This document shows, piece after piece, positions 1 through 12,700 of a DNA stretch of 64,000 nt. The notes under the pieces are model-generated. The model did not search any database. It was not told the origin of the DNA and saw only the letters and a program-made list of their open reading frames with translations. Every line of letters begins with the position of its first letter. Position 1 is the first letter of the stretch. Origin of the DNA: Calamus simplicifolius (taxonomy: Eukaryota; Streptophyta; Magnoliopsida; Arecales; Arecaceae); assembly GCA_900491605.1 (NCBI GenBank), contig UESW01005040.1, positions 1-64,000 on the forward strand, given 5' to 3'. Position numbers and translations under genes: made by a program.

Positions 1-1074
1 GCTTGCAAAACCCATCATGGACCGAACCATGTCTAACAGAGTTCGATTCCTTCTTTCGACACACCGTTATGTTGCGGTGTTCCAGGAGGAGTCCATTGGG
101 AGAGAATCTCATTCTTCCTTAAATATGTCACAAAGTCATTGGAAAGGTATTCGCCTCCTCGATCTGATCGAAGGTCTTAATACATTTTCCTGTTTGTTTT
201 TCTACTTCTTTATGATATAGTTTGAACATTTCAAACGATTCAGATTTATGTCGCATAAGATAGACATAACCAAACCTAGAAAGGTCGTCTGTAAAAGTAA
301 TGAAGTAGTAATATCCACCTTTGGCACAAGTGCTCATTGGTCCACATACATCAGTATGTACTAGACCCAATAGCTCTTTGGCTCTTTCACCTTTTCCAGT
401 AAAAGATGACTTGGTCATTTTACCAAGAAGACAGGATTCACAGGTAGTTAATGATTCACAATCATCAATTCGAAGGATGCCCTCCTGAGTTAACCTGTTT
501 AATCTGTTCTTATTGATATGACCCAGCCGATGGTGCCAAAGATAAATGTCTGTGACATCAGTTGTTCTAGGGCGCTTACTTGAGTTGTACACTACATTCA
601 CAGGCTGTGATAATATATAAATGCCATTAGATAAATGCCCAGTCATTACAGTGACTCCATTCATAATGATATTCAAAGTAACATCCTTTATTGAAATTTC
701 ATAATTACTTTTGGCCAGAAGGCCTACAGAAATTACGTTCAACAAGAACGTTGGGCAAAAATGACAATCATTTAGTATAATGACATTTCTATTGAAAACT
801 ATTTCAAGAACTCCTAATGCCAGAACTGGAACTAATCTTCCATCGCCGACATTAAGGAATCTTTCATTGTCCTCAAATCTTCTAGTGACCTGTAGTCCCT
901 GCAATGAATTGCAAATGTTAAAAGGACTCCCGGTATCCAATACCCAGGTCTGATTATCATATACAGAAAAATTACAAGGTGTTATCATATAAATACCTTG
1001 TTGAGCAACATCTTGCCCCTTTTTTTTCTTTGGCCTGTTTGGATCAAGTGTGGCAATGTAAAGAGGACAGTTCC
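1..1074 (-). pseudogene. copia pol fragment: protease, GAG-pre-integrase, integrase core start
   Basis: The open part translates continuously from about 1108 to 128. It shows the aspartic protease motif LDTGS (Asp codon at 935-937), then the pre-integrase HHCC zinc site (WHHRLGH followed by CESC), then HTDVCGP with the first integrase catalytic Asp. At about 160-175 the frame shifts. The second catalytic motif, SDRGGEY, is readable only in the next frame, and the third (PQHNG) lies near the left edge. The polyprotein would normally be cut by its own protease; the integrase inserts element cDNA into the genome. RT and RNase H should follow to the left. The frameshift makes it non-functional. 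Confidence 0.88.
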
Positions 1075-1857
1075 TCTTCAGTGCCCTTGCATCTTGCAAT
1101 GAAAGCATTCAGCTTGACTTTTATCAACTTTCTTCTTCTGCATCTGACCACTTATAGATGTCCTAGCATGTTGCACCTTTTTCTTATTCTTTTTCTTCTT
1201 CCCTTTCCCAAAGGGTTGACGCCCTACCTTAGATCCTTCAACCACATTAACCAACCCTTAGAGAGCTGGTTATCCTTCTCAAAGTTCTGTAACAACCCCA
1301 ACAAACCGTGGTAGTTGACTGCAGGCTTTGTCATTCGAAAATGAGTAAGAAAGGTCGGAAGGATGGAGGCAAGGAATTCAGGATCGCATCTTTTCCCAAC
1401 TGCTCATGTAGGGGAAAGCCGAGCTTGCTTAGAGTTCTATCTTCTCGATCATGTACAATACATGATCAGTGACAGGAGATCCATCCCTCATTCGAGCATT
1501 AAAAATAGCACAACTAGTCTTGTGCCTTTCAACGTCGTCAGGTGTGCCGAAAGATTCATTCAACGCTTGAATGATTTCTTCTGGCTGAGCATTCTCAAAC
1601 CGGCGACCGAATTCATCGTTCATTGCTGCTAGCATGATGCAACGTATGCTAGTTCTATCACTGAGCCACTTCTGATAAGTGTCTTTCTCAGAACTTTATG
1701 TGTTTGCATTAGGTATCTTTGGTGCAGGATTATTCAGAATATATAGAATCCTCTCATGCTCAAGGACGATCTTAAGTTTTCTAAACCAGCTATTGAAATT
1801 TGAACCATTCAACTTGTCACTATCCAATAGGGACCTTAATGATAAATTAGTGGCCAT
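1075..1857 (-). pseudogene. copia gag (UBN2-type) pseudogene
   Basis: The start ATG (complement of 1855-1857) opens a typical copia Gag: MATNLSLRSLLDSDKLNG, then FNSWFRKLKIVLEHERI. A TAA interrupts the frame near 1697, after which the same frame continues through MNDEFGRRFENAQPEE to about 1429. Further in-frame stops follow. A lysine-rich stretch (KGKKKKKNKKK) precedes a CCHC knuckle beginning CFHCKMQGH, which crosses another frameshift near 1085 before RNCP. Gag forms the virus-like particle that packages element RNA. Length and order fit copia Gag. The stops and shifts make it a pseudogene. Confidence 0.85.
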
Positions 1858-3468
1858 TTTCTGCATAAAGAAAAACTAAAGTTTATTAATATATAAATTG
1901 ATTCAGTCTAAAGACTTGGACTTTAGTCTAAAGATTCTCCCACTATTTTGTTCAAATTGGCAGCCTCTACACCCCAATTCGAAGAATTATTCTTAATTCT
2001 TTAGTGGGCACTAAGATCTACATAGACTACATACAGGCCTAAGTGAAGCTTGGCCAACCCATATGCATCTAAGAGTAGGTTCAAAACCAATTGTTTCCCC
2101 AAACAATTCTTAGTGTTCAGTTTTGCCCCATGTTCCTCTTCAGCAGGCATGGAGTGCCTCCACTGAAAGTTCTGGTTATGTCCAACCATTAAATGATATA
2201 ATAGTGTAACCTATCAATAGACAACCAAGCCCGAGTGAAGCTCGGCCCACCTGACTGTCTATTTAATAGTTACGCTGACTTATCATATAATGAATGATAA
2301 TTCCGATGGTTGACAAGCACCAGGCATGGAGTGCCTCCAATGATTATTAAGACATCGGACTCATTATCACCCACCTTAATGGGAGGCTATGATCTAGTTA
2401 TCATATAACTATTTCATTTTAAGGACCTAATAATTTTAGAGGATTTAATAATCTGAAGATAAATTGACTAATCAAGTTCTCCTACTGAACCTATGAAATC
2501 GGTAGAATGAAACAAGATTAAGTCTGGTTAAGTGGCACCTAAATCAGTCAGACTGATTTCCTTACAGGCATGGGTCAACCCGAATCAGGTAAATGATCAG
2601 AATCATAAATGGTTCACCATATTGACCAGGTAAGTGAGATCGATGGGAGGGATATGCCATTAACTCGTTAAAGACGCATCAATACGAGTAGCTCCCAATT
2701 AAAAACCATTCGATCGTTGATCCTAGAGCAACTTGCCAACTCACCTTGACATCATATGGTTAACCAATTTTGATTTGACCATCTAATAGATTCATGCTCA
2801 ACCACGGAGCCTAATCTACTTTCATTTGGTTTAATCAAAGAGAAGGACAGGATCAACTACAACTATTGTTTGATTTAGAGCATTCTTAACCTAATCTAAT
2901 TAATTTAGATTTGATCAAATACTCTTTTAGTCCAGTTGATTTAAACCTTAGGGTCTAACCCTTTATGGACCCGATTTAGCTAACCCAAAAGATTAAATAT
3001 ATTCATATTTACATGTCATATTTCAATCAAGCATAACTTGCATTATGTTACTACTCATAATTCTTATATTTAGATCATATCTAAAAAGATTATGAATTAA
3101 TATTTGACATTCAAATAATACTCTCATAAATATTTGTCTGTTTCATAACATAGACAACAAACTATCATATCTCATATCTATGTTTTATACTAAACATGCA
3201 AATATCATACTTTTATACAACATCAATATGTATCAAATATAAAACGTCTTTTGATAGTGAGTATAATCTATGTTTTGATGCCAAAGATCAATTTGATTAT
3301 CTTTTGACTAAGCATCAATAATAAAACAATCGTACGGCAATATGTCACAGAATACCTGGTAATTTGGATTTTTAATCCATCCCTGACCGAATGGCCTAGT
3401 GATCCGTTTTAGCTTTGATTACAAAATTAATAGGAGCATTAATTTACATGCAATAAATTAGATCAATA
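1858..3468 (-). other. long untranslated leader of the copia element, with repeated small hairpins
   Basis: This lies between the primer binding site and the gag start and has no convincing coding potential. It holds two copies of an 18-base motif CAGGCATGGAGTGCCTCC (2144-2161 and 2321-2338) that folds as GGCA/TGCC. Interleaved are two related elements, near 2036-2055 (GGCC...GGCC) and 2224-2250, that share GTGAAGC. The remainder is AT-rich and unremarkable. Confidence 0.6.
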
Positions 3469-3490
3469 CGAAACCATGGCTCTGATACCA
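3469..3490 (-). other. primer binding site (initiator tRNA-Met)
   Basis: On the minus strand the site reads TGGTATCAGAGCC and continues ATGGTTTCG. This is the standard plant copia primer site complementary to the 3' end of initiator tRNA-Met. It starts two bases inside the LTR boundary (spacer 3491-3492), which fixes the LTR end. Confidence 0.93.
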
Positions 3491-3492
3491 TT

Positions 3493-5492
3493 TGTAGGAG
3501 AAATTAATAAACTCCGATGCATGCATATTTTAAAATTTGATAACTATTATCAATGCGGAAACTAAAAGATTACATATTAATCTATCTAATATGCATCAAG
3601 ATCATATCTTTGCCTATATATAGGATCGCTTGATCTAAAATATGCATATAAAATCATCAAGATCATATCTTGATCTTCAAGAAGAAGTCATACTTCTTCT
3701 TGAATCATGCCTTAAGATCTAGGGATCATATCACTTACCTTAAGGGCAGTTGGTAAATCCTTTTTGCTCTGCAGCCGTTCAATCGTCGGCCTCTAGTATC
3801 GTCCACGCGAAGCCCGAATGATCGGATTTCGGGAGTGCTAGCTCGCGAAAAATAACTTTGCTGATCTTGAATCCTTCCACTTGAATCTTCCTCCAAGATC
3901 CACCAAGCTTTTGCTAACACCAGAATCACCAGGATTTTCTATTCTAACCTTTAGAATTACAATCCACGACATGTCGTGTGTTGTTGTTCTGTGTAATCTG
4001 GTGAGGGATGTCCTCTATTTATAGTCTCATTTAGCCAGCCCATTGAATTCTAACATTTAGAATTCGTCGTTTGGTAAAAAGCAAAGAGACGCCGAACCAA
4101 AGAGATGCGGCGTTTGGTTAATTCCGACGTTCGTGAGAACCAAAGAGATGTGAATTCTAACACTTAGAATTCTATCGCCTGGTCGATTCGGCACATTAAA
4201 CTTTAATTCTAACACTTAGAATTCCGATGGAAATTGGAGAGGATTAATGTTACATATAAATTCTATGTGATTTAATCTCTCAGACTTTAGTTATCTCATC
4301 ATATGAGATACTTATGCGAGAGGTTTGGGTTCTGTTCTGATCTGAATTTATTGGATTAACCCACATAGATCATGGTCCTAGCCCAAATCAAATTTGGCTA
4401 GTCCTGAATCTATTTAAATCAAATCAAGTCTAATTTCAAATCAATATTTGAAATTGATTAGTCCTTCTAATAGACTTAAACCAAATTGAATCTTATTCAC
4501 TTGTACTTAACCCAATTGAGATAATTCAATCAATCAAATTGATTAATTAAATCATATACGATTCTCAATCGTTGATCAGCAAATAGATCATCCTAGGAAA
4601 CTTCTATGCGTGTGACTCTCTAGGTTCGAACCTAAGCCGGTAGCATAGAAATAACTTTCTATACTAATCGATGTGCCCATCTAGCAATGGAACCCGACGT
4701 CCGGATAGGTCGAAGAGTTGCCGAGCAAACTCCAAGAACCCTAAGAAATAGTTACCGTATAATTCATCCTCTTGACCATAAATGCTAAGGATGGCTTAAG
4801 AGCCTGTCAACTCTAAATAGCAAATCCATAAAGTGATTTCAATTTTAGTGATCATGTGACTTTCACATGAAGTGCCTTGGCCAAGGTCTTGCTAAATTGA
4901 AACACAAGCATTTCTCCTTTTAACGGGATAGGTCAAATTCCATCTTGATCCACAACTGACTACCACAAGTACTTGACTGCACCCAGTAACCTTTCGTAGC
5001 TGGATTAGAAATCCAGGTGGTCCGGCACCTAAGTACAATGAGTTGCTTGTAAGCCACTGGTTGTGATCTTCAGGTCTGAAGGATACTTATACCTATATCT
5101 TCTCGGATTAACTCTTGACAGCAGAGTATCCAGAAATGAGTCACGTTCGGTGAAATGTACTCCTACACTTTCACCTGTATGTCATACCAGTGTCTCTACA
5201 CTCCTTGGTTAAGAGGACAACCAACAAATATGATATACAACGTCCTATAATTGATAGTACTATGGCCCTGTCATAGTATATCATTTGGTCGCGAACTCTT
5301 TTAAGGACCTTCAAGATAAATCCTCCTTTATCGTGAAGGAAGATCCTGAGGGCTTCATTACTATTAGGAGTTTTAAGAAGATGTTCTTGTAATGAATAAA
5401 CTGCCAAATAACTTTTATTAATATATCAATTTATATACAATTTACATTAGCATAATCATCAAATGATTGGCTTTAGGATATAATTCCCAACA
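3493..5492 (-). repeat. 5' LTR of the truncated copia element (about 2.0 kb)
   Basis: The element-strand ends are TGTTGGG (at 5492) and ...CTACA (at 3493), giving the usual TG...CA termini next to the primer site. A TATA box lies at 4013-4024 on the minus strand. U3 would be roughly 4040-5492 and R-U5 roughly 3493-3985. The U3 contains repeated copies of 'attctaacacttagaattc' (near 4040-4220), an imperfect palindrome. No gene is present. Confidence 0.88.
4013..4024 (-). promoter_or_regulatory. LTR TATA box (copia element)
   Basis: The minus strand reads CTATAAATAGA, a strong plant TATA box, about 520 bases before the LTR end. It would start the genomic RNA near 3985. Confidence 0.6.
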
Positions 5493-5613
5493 TCAAGAAA
5501 TCAAAAAAAAAAAGCAAGTTAGCAAGCAGAGTGCAACTTTTGTTCCAGGCTACTCTTGAATTGTGATCAATATAGCGGACTGTATGAGAGATGCTTCCAC
5601 TAGGATTCTCGTT
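5493..5613. other. flanking DNA between two LTR elements
   Basis: About 120 bases of unremarkable sequence between the copia LTR and the SIRE-type element. It should be continuous with 17068 onward if the SIRE-type element is excised. Confidence 0.5.
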
Positions 5614-5784
5614 TGTTGACCCAATTATTGATTTTGATGTATAACAAAAATTATATGAGTATATCTCTTATGATACTAATGAGTTTGATTAAGTGTTTCA
5701 TGAATTTAAAATATTTAATTATTCAAAATTTAAGAAAATTGAGTTTGAATCCAATTCTAGTATCAAGTGTCAAGTTTCAGACAT

Positions 5785-6175
5785 TAGATCCGATTCTAAA
5801 TGGATTAGAGCCGATTCCGGAGCATATCGAAATAGTTTGGCACTTTCGGCATGGATTAGAGCCGACTCCCACAAAGATTAGAGCCGACTCTAACCTGAGA
5901 ACAAAGAATCTCTTTTCTGTGTCAAATTAAAGCCAACTCCTCAGAGATTAGAGCCAACTCTAATCTAAAAATAGAGACTATATTTTTTGGGGCACAATTA
6001 GAGTCGACTTTCGCATTTGTTAGAGCCAACTCCAACACACAATATGTTGATCCCACGAAAAGTTAGAGCCGACTCCACGACCGATAAATTTTACTATTTT
6101 AAGCATTCTGACTTAGAGCCGACTCCAGACCAGATTAGAGCTGACTCTAATATGTCAAAGACGGATTTCAGAAGT
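5785..6175 (+). promoter_or_regulatory. hairpin motif array in U3 (TTAGAGCCGACTCTAA type)
   Basis: About ten spaced copies of a motif close to TTAGAGCCGACTCTAA, a 6-bp perfect stem around CCGA. Intact cores occur near 5851, 5881, 6066 and 6115. Others read GAGCCAACT, GAGTCGACT or GAGCTGACT, one transition away. The array sits about 120-510 bases upstream of the TATA box. RCCGAC is the core of the plant DRE/CRT element; a role here is inference. Confidence 0.7.
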
Positions 6176-6298
6176 GTTAGAGATAACTCAAAAGTTATCT
6201 TTTTTCAAATAATCCTCAATGGCTCTTTTTTTATGCTAAACACATCCACAAGTATAATTAACAACTAGTTTTTATCAAAAGATGGATTAAGAGAAAAT

Positions 6299-6306
6299 TA
6301 TAAAAG
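6299..6306 (+). promoter_or_regulatory. TATA box of the 5' LTR
   Basis: TATAAAAG, with the same box at 16258-16265 in the 3' LTR. It lies downstream of the motif array and upstream of the A-rich R/U5, as expected for the U3 promoter. Confidence 0.6.
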
Positions 6307-6604
6307 GGAGCTTCTGACCATTTGAAAAAAGAAGAACAAGACAAGAGAAAAATAAAAGAGAAAAAGTTAAGATTTAAAATTTCAAGTATTCAAAAAGAGT
6401 TTAGAGAAATTCAAAGCATTCAAAAGCCAACTTTGAAGGATTTTCATCAAATCAGAGCCCTAGCAAAGCTTCAATTCTATCTTGAGAAAGATCATCCACT
6501 TCAGAAATCTTCTAAATCATGCTCTGCTCATTTGAGGAGATTCTCTATTGATTGATTCAATCTAGCCTCGTGCAAGCTAGGTAGCTTGTGAAGCTTATGA
6601 AAAT

Positions 6605-7990
6605 CGTTGTAATTTCCTACAAGGAATTGAGTATATTTATTTGATTACTAATAGATTTGACAAGTATTTCAGGACTCAAAAATATTTGATCAATTTAAAT
6701 AAATTAAGAAACGTGTTTTGAATCAATTGCAAAACATCAATTCAAAGTTTCAGAACCTGGAGTCGACACCTAGAATTCCTGGAGCCGACCCCATGGCCAT
6801 TCAAATTTTCTTCTGATTTTTGATACGGTCCGGAGCCGACACCAGTTTCGGAGCCGACACCCAGAGTTTCGGAGTCGACACTTACAGTGTCTGGAGCCGA
6901 CTCCGATGCGGGACAGAACGTTGATTTTTTGAGCATCTTGGAGCCGACACCTACAGTATTCGGGAGCCGACACCTGACGATGGCGAGCCGACACCTAACT
7001 TTTTCGGAGCCGACTCCTCGACGAACTCAGAACTTTCTATTTTTGGAAAAATGACTTGGAGCCGACACCTGAAAAGTTGGAGCCGACTCCAACCTGTCTG
7101 GGACGAAAATTTAAATTGCAGATCAGCTCTAACGGTAATATTTCCTTTTTACCTAATTTCTAACGGATATATTTTGTTTCCAGGTACATTCAACGGCTAG
7201 TTTTCTTCCCAAAATGGATTAAAAGAAATCTATAAAAAGGGAAAAATACCCGTTTGAAAAGTGACGAAAATAAAAAAATTTCAAATCAAAAATCCGAGAA
7301 AGCCTGAGCCTGAATCTCAAGAGAAAAGCACTCAAATTCAAATCCTTCCACTCCAAAAGCTCAAAGAAGAATCCAAGGCATTCAATCTTGAAAAAATCGA
7401 AGGATTCTCAAAGGGAAGAAAAACTCTGTTTTGAAGATTTTTCAACTTCTCATCCACAACATTTGCAACGAATCAAAGCTGAGGCCTGATTCAATATCTC
7501 CAAAGAGAAGAGGAAAAGAAGAAAAGCTCAACTCCAATCTACTTCAAACAGGCTTTTCTAAACTTATTTGTTCATTCATTTGAATATTTGCTCATTTGAG
7601 GAGCTTTGTATTATTGAAAAATTCTTTTCATTCTTGTTTGTGCTAGTTCAATCTGGGGGATTGAACTAGTGGAGGTTGTATACCTCGGGTCAAGCTAGAT
7701 AAGCTTGAGTTTAGGGTTTTGTGCTGGTGAGCCCAAAAACCGGCTGGGTTCATTGTGATCCCGGGGGAAAACAACAAGTTTTGAGTTGTGATCTTGTAAA
7801 ACACTCGGCTGTAATCTAGTCGATTATAGTGTGGACCCAAGTGAATCTTGGGAGTGGACGTAGGTGTTGGATACACCGAACCACTATAAAATCATTGTGT
7901 TTGCCGTGCTTCCATTATCTCTATCTCTATCTCCTTGTTTGTGCTTTATATTTGCCTTGCATTTAATTTCATTTAACTTTAAACAATTTT
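6605..7990 (+). repeat. nested, diverged LTR-like segment inside the 5' LTR
   Basis: This segment repeats the layout of its host LTR: a GGAGCCGACACC/GGAGCCGACTCC motif array (6755-7100), 'caacggctag...atggattaaaagaaatc', a TATA box TATAAAAA (7231-7238), then an A-rich R/U5. It ends with a duplicate of the 'gttgtgatcttgtaaaacactcggctgtaatc' type block (about 7775-7905), which reappears at 7993-8110. It is absent from the 3' LTR. Boundaries are approximate. It may be a nested related solo LTR or the product of LTR-LTR recombination between subfamilies. Confidence 0.6.
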
Positions 7991-8293
7991 TAAAGTCTTG
8001 GGTTGTGAGCTTGTAAAATAACTCGGCTGTAATCAGGATGATTATAGTGTAGACCCAAGAGCTGTTTATGAGTGAATGTAGGTGTAGCTAACACTGAACC
8101 ACTATAAACCTTTGTGTTTGTCATTCTTGTCTCTACTTCTCTCTAACTTATCTTATATTCTGCTTTGCATTCTTAGCATCATACTCATTGCATATTTTCT
8201 TGTGCACTATCAATTATGAAATTATTTTTTAAGCACCAAAATTTTTAAGAACCCAATTCATCCCCCTTCTTGAGTTGCCATCTGGGCCAACAA

Positions 8294-8312
8294 TTGGTAT
8301 TAGAGTTAGTGC
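8294..8312 (+). other. degenerate primer binding site (tRNA-Met)
   Basis: The sequence TTGGTATTAGAGTTAGTGC follows the LTR end directly. It matches the tRNA-Met site TGGTATCAGAGC apart from C-to-T type changes. Confidence 0.75.
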
Positions 8313-8353
8313 TCATCCTTCCTTGATCTAACAATCAAGAGCTAAAGATCCAA

Positions 8354-9700
8354 ATGGCAGCTCAAGCCGGTTCTTCTTTTTTGAGGGCCAATCCATAAAT
8401 CGTTCACCTTTGTTTAATGGCATAAATTACTCATATTGAAAAGCTAGAATAAGGATATTCATTCAAGCTTTAGACTATGATTTATGGAGTGTTATTATCA
8501 ATGGTCCTAACACTTCTACATACTTAGTTGATTGATCCATTATTTCTAAGCTCGAAAGGAATTGAAATGAAAATGATCAAAAATGGCCTAGCTCAATGCT
8601 AAGGCCATGAATGTCCTATACTGCTCCTTGGATGCAAATAAATTTAATAGAATATTCACTTGCATCTCAGCCAAGGAGATATGGGATCGGTTGAAAGTTA
8701 CCCATAAGGGTACTAACCAAGTTGAAGAGTCCAAGATTAACATTCTTGTGCATAAATATGAACTCTTTAACATGGATCAAATGAGTCCATCACTTGCATG
8801 TACACTAGATTTACTGATATAGTAAATGGATTAAAGAGTCTTAGAAAGACCTATACTAATTCTGAACTTGTTCGAAAAATTCTTAGGTCCCTTCCAAGAG
8901 CATGAAAAGCTAAAGTGATAGCAATCTAAGAAGCCAAAGATCTTAACACCTTACCTTTAGAGGAGCTCCTTAGATCACTTATGATCCATGAACTCACAAT
9001 GAAGCAACATCAAGAAGAAGATAAAAAAGAAAAGGATAATTGCATTAAAGGCTGCTGAAAGAGAAACAAGCATAGTGAAGAAGATGAAGACGACGATGAC
9101 ACCACTCTCCTTGCAAGAAAGTTCAAAAAATTCATGCAAAGAAGGAAGTCGTTTCACAAAAAAAAAAAAAAAGAGTGTCAAGTTGGAGGAAGATAAAGAT
9201 AAAGATAAGAAAAAGATAAAGATCTCTTGATTTACTATGAATGTAAAAAGCCTGGACATTTCAGATCCAAATGTCCTCAACTCAAGAGAGATTTAGAAAG
9301 AAGAAAAGAGCGTATGTTGCAACATGGAGTGATAGTGATGAATCTTCATCTGAAGATGAATAACAAGAAGTTGCCAACATATGTCTAATGAAAAACGAAG
9401 AAGATGAGGTAAGTTCTGAAACCCCTTATATGATTTTACATTTGATGAACTTTATAATGCTTTCAATGAATTGATGAATATTTTAAAGTTTTAAGAACAA
9501 AGAACAAAGTTTTAAAAATAGAAAATCTGAATCTTCTCAAAAAGAAAAATGAATTTGCCATGAATTTGAAAAGAAAAAATTTAAAAAGCAAGTTTTAAAA
9601 AAAAAAAAATATAATTTCTGCTGAAAATCAAAATTTGAAAAATGAACTTAAAAAATACAAGAGCATTATTGATAAATTTACTTATAGCTCGGAAAGACTG
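8354..9700 (+). pseudogene. gag of the SIRE-type element, degenerate
   Basis: Starts at ATG 8354 (MAAQAGSSF) and carries a UBN2-type Gag core, readable at 8607-8822 (IWDRLKVTHKGTNQVEESK, LVHKYELFNM). A lysine-rich segment follows, then a zinc knuckle at 9233-9275 reading YYECKKPGHFRSKCP. The first Cys of the CCHC knuckle is Tyr (TAC), so zinc binding would be lost. The run to about 9700 is a KN-rich coiled-coil-like tail full of stops. Homopolymer A runs (9158-9172, 9598-9609) cause frame breaks. Confidence 0.8.
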
Positions 9701-9729
9701 AATTTACTTTTAAGTAATCAAAGAGTTAT

Positions 9730-12700
9730 TTTTGATAAAGCTGGTTCACATAAGAAAAAAATTTGTTAACAATTTCTTTGTAAAGAAATCAATTGAAAAA
9801 GATACTTTCTATTTTCGATGTAGTAAGAAGGGGCATAAATTTTATGTTTGCGATCATAAAATATTACATAAGAATGCTGGTTATAAAAGTAAGATGATTT
9901 GGGTTCCAAAAGGAACTATATTTGCTGCTACTAACCATGATGGATCCAAGAAGGCTTGGATACCTAAATATAAGATATTTTGCAGAGTGTCTTGCAGCCA
10001 AAGATTTAAAAGAAAATGGTATCTTGATAGCAGCTGCTCAAGATACATGACGGATGATAAAAATCAATTCATCACCCTTGAAGCTAAAAGAGGTGGAGTG
10101 TGACCTTTGAAGATAATGGTCAAGGTCACATCATGGGCATTGGTAAAATTTAAATTACTCCATCCATTTTTATTAAAAATATTTAATATGTTGATTGTTT
10201 AAAACATAATTTGATTAGTATTAGCCAACTATGCGATAAAGGTTTCAAAGTTTCCTTTGAAGCATCTATTTGCACAGTTCTAATCCCATCGATGATAGTA
10301 TTATCTTTGTTGGAAATAAAAATTACAATGTATACTTAATTGACTTGAATAATTTGTCTATAAGTAACCATTGCCTAATTACTGATAATGCTAAGGTAAA
10401 TGAGATTGGGTGGCTATGGCATCGTAGATTAGGTCATGCGAGCACATACTTGATTTCAAAATTGCTTAAAATGGATTTGGTTAAAGGTCTTCCAAATTAA
10501 TTTTAAAAACAATAGAGTTTGTGATGCATGTCAATTTAAAAAATATATTAGGAATTTTTTTAAATCTAAAAATATTATTTTTTACTTCTAGACCACTCGA
10601 GCTACTACACATGGACCTTTTTGGACCTACAAAACCACTAGTCTAGGAGAAAAGAAATATGGTCTTATGATAGTAGATGATTACTCTAGATTCATTTGGG
10701 TATTATTTTTAGCTCATAAAGATGAGATTTTCTCATATTTCTAAAAAATTTTAGAAAGTTATAAATGAGAAAAATACTACCATAGTGTCTCTTAACAGTG
10801 ATCATGGGACTGAATTTAAAAATTATTTGTTTAAAAATTTTTGTATTGAAAACGCATCCATCATAATTTTTTAGCACTTAGGACACCTCAACAAAATGGG
10901 ATGATAGAAAGAAAAAATAGGACTCTAGAAGATATGGCCCTTACCATGCTATGTGAAAGCCAACTCCCAAAATATTTCTGGATAAAAGCTATAAACACAG
11001 CATGTTACATCCTAAATAGAGCCTTGATTAGACCAATTCTTAAGAAAACTTCCTATAAACTATGGCATGATAGAAAACCCAACATTAGTTACTTTCATGC
11101 ATTGGGTTGTAGATGTTTTATTCATAACAATGGAAAGAATAATCTAGAAAAGTTTGATGCTAAGTCAGATGAAGATATTTTTTTAGGCTATTCTACATCT
11201 AGCAAGGCATATAGAGTGTTCAATAAGAAGTATTTGATTGTAGAAGAGTCAATTTATGTTGTGTTTGATGAGTCTTTAGCATCAAGTTCTGAAAAGAAAG
11301 ATGATAAGGAAGGTACTAATATTCTTGAAAAAAAATTAAAAAGTTAAATATTGATGTATCTTCAGATCATGAACCTGAAGCTAAGGATGATGACTCACCT
11401 AAGGATGATGATATTGATATTACTCGTAATGATACAGATCTACCTAGAGATTAAAGATATGCTTATGGTCATCCAAAGGACCTAATCAGAGGTGATCCAT
11501 CTCAAGGTGTAAGAACTAGATCATCCATGAGAAATATCAATAATCATCTTGCATTTGTGTCTCATATAGAGCCCAAAACAATTGAAAAAGTTGAAAAAGA
11601 CAGTTATTGGATGTTAGCCATGCAAGAAGAATTGAATCAGTTCGCTAGGAATAAAGTATGGATCCTAGTTAATAGACCCAAAGATTATCTAGTTATAGGA
11701 TCCAAATGGGTATTTAGAAATAAGTTAGATGAAGATGACATTGTTATCAAAAATAAGGCTAGATTAGTTGCAAAGAAATAATCAGGAAGAAGGTATCGAT
11801 TTTGATGAAACCTTTACATCTGTTGCTAGATTAGAAGCCATAAGTTATTACTTGCATTTGCATGTTGCATAAACATTAATTTATTTTAGATGGTTGTAAA
11901 AAGTATATTTTTAAATGGTTTTATAAATGAAAGTTTATGTTGAACAACCACTCGATTTTAAGGATCATAAATTTTTAAATCATATTTTTAAACAACACAA
12001 ATCACTTTATGATTTAAAGCAGGTACCTAGAGCTTGGTATGTTAGATTTAGTAAATTTTTAATTAAAAATAATTTTTTTAAAGGTAATGTTGATAAAACC
12101 TTTTTTTAAAAAGAAAAAAAAATTATTAGTGGTACAAATTTATGTTGATGATATGTTTGGTACTATTAACAATCTTTTTTGTCAAGATTTTGCAAGTTAA
12201 TGCAAGAGAATTTGAAATGAGTATGATGGAAGAACTAAATTTCTTCCTTAGACTTCAAATCAAATAAGAAAAAGAAAAAATTTTCATCAACCAAACAAAT
12301 ACATGAAGAAAATTCATAAGAAGTTTGATATGAAAATTATTAAACCTCTTGGCACACCAATGAGTCCTTCATGCGAACTTGATAAAGATGAAGATGGTAA
12401 GAAAGTAGATCAAAAACTTTATAGAGGTATGATTGGTTCTTTACTTTACTTAACAGCTAGTAGACCTGATATTATGTTTGTTGTATGTTTATGTGCTAGA
12501 TATCAATCTGATCCTAGAGAATCTTACTTAATTATTGTAAAAAAAAATAGATACTTAAGTAAAACAAAAATTATAGAATTATGGTACTCTAGAGACTCAC
12601 ATTTAATTTGATTGCATATTCTGATTTCGATTTTATTGGTTGTAAACTAGATAGAAAAAGCACAAGTGGTGCATGTTAGTTCTTAGATAATAACTTAATC

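Larger units (their letters stand above)
1..5492 (-). mobile_element. Ty1/copia LTR retrotransposon, 5' half, cut by the window edge
   Basis: Read on the minus strand from right to left this is: LTR (3493-5492), tRNA-Met-type primer binding site (3469-3490), a leader of about 1.6 kb, gag (from 1857), then zinc knuckle, protease and integrase running off the left edge. RT, RNase H and the other LTR lie outside the window. The order protease-integrase, with the WHHRLGH pre-integrase motif, is the copia order. The LTR begins TGTTGGGAATTAT on the element strand, as many plant copia LTRs do. The bases just outside it, TCAAG (5493-5497), are one half of a possible target duplication; the partner cannot be seen. 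The coding part has several stops and shifts, so the copy is dead. Confidence 0.9.
5614..8292 (+). repeat. 5' LTR of the SIRE-type element, enlarged by a nested LTR-like segment
   Basis: It begins TGTTGACCC and ends CCAACA directly before the primer site. At about 2.68 kb it is some 1.2 kb longer than the 3' LTR. The parts 5614-about 6600 and about 7990-8292 align to the 3' LTR. The stretch between them is a diverged second U3-R-U5 unit, described separately. U3 holds the hairpin motif array (about 5785-6175). A TATA box, TATAAAAG, lies at 6299-6306. Confidence 0.85.
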
